Position numbers and translations under genes: made by a program
Origin: Oligoflexus sp.
GTDB lineage: Bacteria; Bdellovibrionota_B; Oligoflexia; Oligoflexales; Oligoflexaceae
Length of the DNA stretch: 18,660 nucleotides
Direction of reading: 5' to 3'
NCBI GenBank assembly: GCA_030151925.1
Contig: JASLCY010000040.1
Span: forward strand, 1-18,660
Part shown: one piece after another, positions 13,987 through 18,660 of the stretch
Position numbering within the stretch: the stretch's first letter is position 1
Layout: each line of letters begins with the position of its first letter
Notes under the pieces: model-generated
Seen by the model: the letters and a program-made list of their open reading frames with translations, nothing else
The model's database searches: none
Told to the model about the DNA's origin: nothing

Positions 13987-14919
13987 ATGACGAGTGAGAT
14001 TCACGGTTCGGAAGGCCCTTTTTCCCCGTCCCTGTCCTTCGGTGAGGCTCTGAAGGCGGCACGAGAAAAAGCCGGTTACTCATTGGAGCGAGCTGCCGTT
14101 TCCACTCGGATCTCCGTGACGTTCATCGAAGCCCTGGAGAACGAATCGTTCGATGTGCTCCCTGGCGAGATCTTCGGCCGCGGTTTCGTCCGCAACCTCT
14201 GCCGCGCCTACGGGTGCGACGCCAAGGCCCTGGTCGCCCTCTACGATCAGGCGATCGGCGCGGAAGGCGTTGAATCCTATGCCGAGACGCCGAAAGATAT
14301 CAAAACTCCCAAACCCGTGGCCGTTCGCAAGGCCGAACGCAAACCGCAGGTCGATCCCGCCCAGGTGAAGAAGGCCGCCGCCTCTTCCTGGAAAGTCGCC
14401 CGGCCCGTCCTCATCGCGATCCCTGTCCTGCTCGGCGTCCTCTGGATCTCGCAGAGCGTTTATCAAAGCATCAAATCCTCGCATCCGAACGAAGAAAAAC
14501 TCGCGGATACGGCCGCTGCCCCCGCTCAGCCCGAGCCGGCGACGCCGACAGCGCCCGCGCCGACCCCGGCTCCCGGAGCGGCCGCATCAGCCGCCCCTGA
14601 AGCCGCGAAAACCGCCGCAGCCGAAGCGATCGTTCGCGGCACCGGCGTCGAGCATCTCGATATCATCGTGAAATCGCCCGTCTCCCTGCGCGTCGGCCGC
14701 GATAAGGACAAACAAACCGTCGAAGTGTATCAACCGGCGACTTACCGCTTCCAGTTCGACGAGCAGCTCCGCCTCCTCGTGGACGACATGTCCGCGGTCG
14801 AGATCCGGTTCAAGGATCAGGTGATCCCCAGCAAAGGCGTTAAAGGCGAGAAGCGCTACATGACCTTCGCCGTCTCGGAAGCGACCCTCGCGAAAAAATC
14901 CGACAAAACAAAACTATAA
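13987..14919 (+). CDS. rodZ: RodZ-like cell-shape protein (HTH, membrane anchor, DUF4115)
   Basis: 310 residues. RodZ links MreB filaments to the inner membrane and the elongation machinery. Visible order: N-terminal helix-turn-helix of the Xre/HTH_25 type (about 18-85: FGEALKAAREKAGYSLERAA, ISVTFIEALENESFDVLPGEIFGRGFVRNLCRAYG), a basic linker, one membrane segment (about 139-158, RPVLIAIPVLLGVLWISQSV), a proline/alanine-rich periplasmic linker (about 176-213) and a small C-terminal beta domain of the DUF4115 kind (about 222-296). Length and order match RodZ. TTTGGAG lies about 7 bases before the ATG. Divergent from the TPR lipoprotein gene. A 9-base inverted repeat begins 13 bases after its stop (14932-14970), but no T run follows it, so it is not a typical terminator. 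Confidence 0.9.
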   Translation: MTSEIHGSEGPFSPSLSFGEALKAAREKAGYSLERAAVSTRISVTFIEALENESFDVLPGEIFGRGFVRNLCRAYGCDAKALVALYDQAIGAEGVESYAETPKDIKTPKPVAVRKAERKPQVDPAQVKKAAASSWKVARPVLIAIPVLLGVLWISQSVYQSIKSSHPNEEKLADTAAAPAQPEPATPTAPAPTPAPGAAASAAPEAAKTAAAEAIVRGTGVEHLDIIVKSPVSLRVGRDKDKQTVEVYQPATYRFQFDEQLRLLVDDMSAVEIRFKDQVIPSKGVKGEKRYMTFAVSEATLAKKSDKTKL

Positions 14920-15331
14920 TCCGCTTTTATGGGAGCGCGGGACCGCAGTCGGCAGGATCTGCCGCGCTCCGGGCCTGCCGTCCGTCCTCCAAAAGTTCTG
15001 CCTGGCCTAAAGTTCAGCGAATTCTTACCGAAGAGTTTGGTATGGAGAGCGATTCTCCACGGAAATGAGTAGGTCGGGACCTGAAGGGGTCTCTACGGGG
15101 CAGATAAGGTTCCATGCGAACCACGAGCACGGCTCAGGATGAGCCCAAGTTGCCATGAGGGCGATTTGTATGACTCCTTACCTAACTTTCCAAATCCAAG
15201 TCCGCGAAAAATAGCCTACAAACCAGCCTACTCCCTCGCCCACCAGCGTTTGCTCTATAAGCCCAGAACGTGTAATACTAGCGAGTCTTTGCTGTCCTAT
15301 AGCCAAGTCTATTTTGACACATGAGGTCGCT
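14920..15331 (+). ncRNA. gene-free, hairpin-rich stretch; candidate structured RNA or long panC leader
   Basis: This 412-base gap has no convincing protein gene. It holds a string of inverted repeats: GGAGCGCGG/CCGCGCTCC (14932-14940, 14962-14970) enclosing GGCAG-GAT-CTGCC; TGGAGA/TCTCCA (15043-15048, 15054-15059); GTAG/CTAC (15069-15072, 15093-15096) around GGGACC/GGTC; GGTTC-CATGC-GAACC (15108-15122); GGCTC-AGGAT-GAGCC (15131-15145). TCTGCC (14997-15002) can also pair with GGCAGA (15099-15104), enclosing the middle hairpins. TATAAT at 14915-14920 could be a -10, but the -35 region is poor. I searched by eye for RNase P, tmRNA, SRP, 5S, tRNA and common riboswitch signatures and found none. 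15180-15331 is plainer and more AT-rich and may hold the panC promoter. Strand is assumed. Confidence 0.3.
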
Positions 15332-16183
15332 GTGCCAGTTAGCACAATCATCGCTCCAGCGGATCTGCGCGCGCAGGTCAAAGCGTGGCGAGCCCAAGGT
15401 GAGAAAATCGCGTTCGTCCCGACGATGGGCGCTCTCCATAAAGGCCATATATCGCTGGTCGAGGCCGCGCAGAAAAAAGCGCAGCGCGTCGTCGTCAGCA
15501 TCTTCGTGAATCCGCTGCAATTCGGCCCCAAGGAAGACTTCGCCAGTTATCCGCGCATGCTGAAGGAAGACCTCGAGGCGCTCGACGCGGCGAAGGTCGA
15601 CGCGCTCTTCGCGCCGCTCGCGACGGACATGTATCCCGAAGGCTTTCAGACCGCCGTCACGAACAACGAGGCCGCGACCATCCTCGACGGCAAAGCGCGG
15701 CCGGGGCACTTCAACGGCGTGCTCACCGTGGTGAACAAACTCTTCAACCTCGTGCAGCCGGACTACGCGTTCTTCGGCCTCAAGGATTACCAGCAGCTTC
15801 GCGTCGTGAGCCTGATGGTGAAGGATCTCTGCATGAACCTCGAAGTCATCGGCTGCCCGACTCAACGGGAACCCGACGGCCTCGCGATGAGCAGCCGCAA
15901 CCTTCGCCTCACGCCGGACGAGAGGGCCGTGGCCCCGCAGCTTTACAAAGCGATGACGGCGATGGCGGAAGCGTATCGCAAGGGCGAGACATCCGTCGAG
16001 AAGCTGTCGCGCATCTTCAAGGACGAACTCGCCGAGGCTCCGGCGATCCGCCTGGAATATATCGAGATCCGCACGCAGGACAAACTCGCGGAATTCGCCG
16101 GCGCGGTGGATAAACCCGCCGTCGCCCTGGTCGCCGCGCATCTCGGCAGCGTGCGCCTCATCGATAACTTGGAGTTCGGTTGA
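15332..16183 (+). CDS. panC: pantothenate synthetase (pantoate--beta-alanine ligase)
   Basis: 283 residues, the usual length. PanC joins pantoate and beta-alanine using ATP, the last step to pantothenate and so to coenzyme A. Visible: FVPTMGALHKGHISLVEAA (28-46) with the HxGH-type nucleotide motif, VVSIFVNPLQFGPKEDFASYPR (54-75), the pantoate/ATP region ARPGHFNGVLTVVNKLFN (122-139), FFGLKDYQQL (147-156) and REPDGLAMSSRN (179-190), where MSSRN plays the KMSKS part. I chose the GTG at 15332 because TGAGGT lies 5 bases upstream and MPVSTIIAPADLRAQV fits the known start; a TTG at 15314 would add six unsupported residues. plsB begins 2 bases after its stop. panB and panD are not in the window. Confidence 0.96.
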   Translation: MPVSTIIAPADLRAQVKAWRAQGEKIAFVPTMGALHKGHISLVEAAQKKAQRVVVSIFVNPLQFGPKEDFASYPRMLKEDLEALDAAKVDALFAPLATDMYPEGFQTAVTNNEAATILDGKARPGHFNGVLTVVNKLFNLVQPDYAFFGLKDYQQLRVVSLMVKDLCMNLEVIGCPTQREPDGLAMSSRNLRLTPDERAVAPQLYKAMTAMAEAYRKGETSVEKLSRIFKDELAEAPAIRLEYIEIRTQDKLAEFAGAVDKPAVALVAAHLGSVRLIDNLEFG

Positions 16184-16185
16184 CC

Positions 16186-18660
16186 ATGAAGTTCCTGATT
16201 AGCCTCGGTCATCTGCTCCTCTCTTATATCCTCAGGCCGGTGCTCCTCTGGGTGCAGACCACCGCCCATCCCGAGAACCTCACGGAATATCTCGAAATCG
16301 GCGATGCGCCGGTGATCTATGTGCTGCCGAAGCGCTCGATCATCGATTACCTCGTCCTCCTCATGACCTGCCGGCGCCACGGCCTGCCCGAGCCCGACCT
16401 CGGCCTCGACTTCACCCGCAAGCGCCGCGCGATCTGCCTCTTCCTCGAGAAGACCGGGCCGATCAAGAGGATCCGCAAGCTGAAGCCGAGCCACGTGCTC
16501 CTGCACGTCATCGAGCAGGCGGAGAAGACCAACAACAAAGCCAAGGTCATCCCGGTCTCGCCGTTCTGGGGCAAGGATCCGGGGAACACGGAGCCTTCGA
16601 TCTTCAAGCTGATCTTCAACGACGACGAGGACGCGGGCTGGCTGCAGAAGTTCTTCATCGTGCTCGCCCAGGGCCGCAACAACAACGTATACTTCGGCAA
16701 GCCCTTTACGCTCGAAAGCGCGGCCGGCGAGAACGCCGAGAGCAGCGCACGCAAGATCCGCCGCATGCTGCGCATCCACTTCCGCCGCATGCGCGGCACG
16801 ATCCTCGGGCAGAAGCTCTACGTGCGCGAGCAGGTGATCTCGCGCATCGTGAACGGCCGCCAGGTTCGCCAGGAGATCGAGAAGGACGCGAAGGGCAACG
16901 AGCAGAGGATGCGGCGGCTCGAGGCCGACGCGATCCGTTATGGGCGGGAATTGACCGCGGACATGACCTATTCGATGATCAGGACCTTCGAGATACTCCT
17001 GACGAGGCTCTGGACCAAGATCTTCTCCGGCATCGAAGTCTTCAACCTCGAGATCCCGACTCAACTCGCGGCCGAGAATTACGAGATCGTCTACCTGCCG
17101 ACCCATCGGAGCCATCTCGATTATCTCCTCGTGAACTATCAGGTGTATCACAGCGGCCTGCCGAGCCCCCACACCGCCGCGGGCATCAACCTCAACTTCT
17201 TCCCCATGGGCTGGTTCCTGCGCCGGGCGGGCGGTTTCTTCATTCGCCGTTCGTTCCGCGGCAACCGCATTTATACCGCCGTGGTCGAAGAATATATCAG
17301 CTACCTCCTCACCCACGGTTATCCGCTCTCCTTCTTCCCGGAAGGCGGCCGCAGCCGCACGGGGCGCCCGCTGGCGCTCAAGACCGGCATGCTGGCGATG
17401 GTGGTGAAGAGCTTCGTGCGCAACCACGAGCGTCCGGTCGCCATCGTTCCCGTCTACCTCGGTTACGATAAGGTGATGGAGGTGAAGAGCTATCTGCGCG
17501 AGCTCAGCGGCGGCACCAAGAAGACCGAATCGATGGGCCAGCTGCTCGGCGCGCGGAAACTGCTGAAGGCCTATTACGGGAAAGTCTACATGTCCTACGG
17601 CCAGCCGATCATCCTCGATCGTTATCTCGATGCGATGCAACCCGGCTGGCGCGACGAGGCCGATGCCAAACCGGAATGGATCAGCCCGGTCGTCAACGAG
17701 CTCGCCCTCAACGTGACGAAGAACCTCAACGAGTCGGCGGTGCTCACGCCGGTGTCGCTGGTCGGCCTCGGCCTGCTCGCGGCGAACCATAACGCGCTCC
17801 CGCTCGAGGAGCTGCAGGCCTTCGTCGAGAAGATGATCGAGCTCAACAAGCGGCTGCCCTACTCGCCGCGCGTGCAGATCGTGAAGGAGAACTTCGCGGA
17901 GATCCTGGACTCGGCGCAGAAGCTCAAGAGCATCTCGCTCTACAAACACGCGGCGGGCGACGTCGCCTTCGTGAACGACGTGGACGCGGCGCTGATCTCC
18001 TACTATCGCAACAACGTGGTGCACGTCTTCATCCTGCCGGCGATGATAGCCCGCTTCTTCCATCAGCAGGAAGGCATGAACGCCAAGCGCCTCGCGAAGG
18101 GCTGCGCGGAGATGTACACCGTGCTCTCGGAAGACAACCTGCGCTGGTCGGAGCACGAAGTCGAAGACGTCGTCATCCGCTACGCCGACGCCATGGTCGA
18201 GATCGGCCTCCTCCGGAAGGAGGGCGAAGGCCCTTCGACATCGTATCGCCGCCCGCCGGCGCAGTCGGACGGCTCCGCGGTGCTCGACATCCTCTCGCAG
18301 GTCATGGGCGTGACCTTCGACCGTTTCATCATGACCGCGCTCCTGCTCGCGAAGCACAGCGAGCGCGGGCTGGTGAACAGCGAGGAGTTCCTCTTGCAAT
18401 GCGAGCGCATGGCCCAGCGATTCGCGATTCTGAGCGGCCTGAACAACCCGGAGGTCTCCGAGAAGACTTTCGTCCAGAAACATATACAATTGCTGAAGAA
18501 GAAGGGCCTCCTCATCACGGTCGATGAGAAGAACCTGAGAGTCGATCCTCGCATCGCTTCTTTGGTCCAATACGCGAAGAGCCTGTTGTCCAAGGATGCG
18601 ATGCGAAGCGTCGAACGCATCTTCAAGACTTCAGCCGAGGATAAGGTCGCCCATGAGCAA
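16186..18660 (+). CDS. plsB: glycerol-3-phosphate 1-O-acyltransferase PlsB (3' end beyond window)
   Basis: 825 codons are present with no stop before the window edge; E. coli PlsB has 807 residues, so the true end is probably near. PlsB acylates the sn-1 position of glycerol-3-phosphate, starting phospholipid synthesis at the inner membrane. All four acyltransferase blocks are visible: THRSHLDYLL (306-315; E. coli has its HRSHMD at nearly the same position), AAGINLNFFPMGWFLRRAG with FFIRRSFRGNRIY (331-363), FFPEGGRSRTGR (383-394) and IVPVYLGYDKVMEV (420-433). The N-terminus (MKFLISLGHLLLSYILRPVLLW) is hydrophobic. The long C-terminal half has VTKNLNESAVLTPVSLVGLGLLA, as in PlsB. The ATG follows the panC stop by 2 bases, and GGAG inside panC is 11 bases upstream. 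The last bases contain an ATG (18653) that might begin an overlapping next gene. Confidence 0.95.
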   Translation, partial: MKFLISLGHLLLSYILRPVLLWVQTTAHPENLTEYLEIGDAPVIYVLPKRSIIDYLVLLMTCRRHGLPEPDLGLDFTRKRRAICLFLEKTGPIKRIRKLKPSHVLLHVIEQAEKTNNKAKVIPVSPFWGKDPGNTEPSIFKLIFNDDEDAGWLQKFFIVLAQGRNNNVYFGKPFTLESAAGENAESSARKIRRMLRIHFRRMRGTILGQKLYVREQVISRIVNGRQVRQEIEKDAKGNEQRMRRLEADAIRYGRELTADMTYSMIRTFEILLTRLWTKIFSGIEVFNLEIPTQLAAENYEIVYLPTHRSHLDYLLVNYQVYHSGLPSPHTAAGINLNFFPMGWFLRRAGGFFIRRSFRGNRIYTAVVEEYISYLLTHGYPLSFFPEGGRSRTGRPLALKTGMLAMVVKSFVRNHERPVAIVPVYLGYDKVMEVKSYLRELSGGTKKTESMGQLLGARKLLKAYYGKVYMSYGQPIILDRYLDAMQPGWRDEADAKPEWISPVVNELALNVTKNLNESAVLTPVSLVGLGLLAANHNALPLEELQAFVEKMIELNKRLPYSPRVQIVKENFAEILDSAQKLKSISLYKHAAGDVAFVNDVDAALISYYRNNVVHVFILPAMIARFFHQQEGMNAKRLAKGCAEMYTVLSEDNLRWSEHEVEDVVIRYADAMVEIGLLRKEGEGPSTSYRRPPAQSDGSAVLDILSQVMGVTFDRFIMTALLLAKHSERGLVNSEEFLLQCERMAQRFAILSGLNNPEVSEKTFVQKHIQLLKKKGLLITVDEKNLRVDPRIASLVQYAKSLLSKDAMRSVERIFKTSAEDKVAHEQ

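Noticed and set aside
13871..14083. Upstream extension of the TPR lipoprotein
   Set aside because: It would cross the rodZ start and bury the lipoprotein signal; the GTG at 13870 fits signal and ribosome site.
14920..15180. Known RNA genes (RNase P, tmRNA, SRP RNA, 6S, 5S, tRNA) in the rodZ-panC gap
   Set aside because: Their conserved core sequences were looked for and not seen, and 6S would need one long end-to-end hairpin, whereas pairing here is mostly local.
15139..15324. 61-codon plus-strand open frame before panC
   Set aside because: No ribosome site, no family features and it lies in the hairpin-rich gap; chance frame.
15943..18570. Very long minus-strand open frame (875 codons) opposite plsB
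   Set aside because: It is rich in His, Arg, Asp and Leu in the pattern expected from the antisense of GC-rich codons, and plsB on the other strand has every family motif.
1..18660. CRISPR arrays, insertion sequences, retrons, toxin-antitoxin or phage defence genes
   Set aside because: No regular repeat-spacer pattern, transposase, reverse transcriptase or nuclease/toxin motif was seen on either strand.

Overview
The window reads as chromosomal DNA from a Gram-negative bacterium. It has a PlsB-type glycerol-3-phosphate acyltransferase, several outer-membrane-type lipoprotein signals, a RodZ-like shape protein and a CtpA periplasmic protease. Most of it is GC-rich (above about 60 percent in the metabolic genes). 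The gene mix, with many lineage-specific coiled-coil, lipoprotein and TPR genes among single-copy metabolic genes, would suit a Bdellovibrionota/Oligoflexia or other former deltaproteobacterial lineage. That placement is an inference and I could not test it.

Layout. 1-1708 (+): an AT-rich stretch (roughly 33-42 percent GC by spot count) with three small, probably exported proteins of unknown function. The middle one appears frameshifted. 1817-5619 (-): a four-gene operon, transcribed right to left, of two cytoplasmic coiled-coil proteins, a short/branched-chain acyl-CoA dehydrogenase and a secreted CAP-domain protein. Two of its three junctions are ATGA overlaps. 5620-5789 is a divergent promoter region. 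5790-8743 (+): hemE, yciO-like, mtnB-like and lipB, packed with short gaps or overlaps. They serve heme synthesis, a TsaC/YciO-family function, methionine salvage and lipoate attachment. 8781-9083 (+): a small Cys-rich protein. 9071-11389 (-): an S41-like lipoprotein and a glycine-zipper lipoprotein. A strong intrinsic terminator at 11552-11585 separates these from 11614-13870 (-), which holds ctpA and, upstream of it, a TPR lipoprotein. 13987-14919 (+): a rodZ-like gene, divergent from the TPR gene. 14920-15331: a gene-free stretch rich in small inverted repeats, possibly a structured RNA. 15332-18660 (+): panC and plsB; plsB runs off the right edge.

Themes. The right half mixes envelope quality control and shape (TPR lipoprotein plus CtpA, RodZ, glycine-zipper lipoprotein, S41-like lipoprotein) with precursor supply (pantothenate for CoA, then the first acylation of phospholipid synthesis). 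The most interesting functional hypothesis is that the TPR lipoprotein and CtpA form a lipoprotein-adaptor/protease pair like NlpI-Prc or LbcA-CtpA. The most interesting unexplained items are the hairpin-rich gap at 14920-15331, the coupled coiled-coil/dehydrogenase/CAP operon, and the AT-rich left edge.
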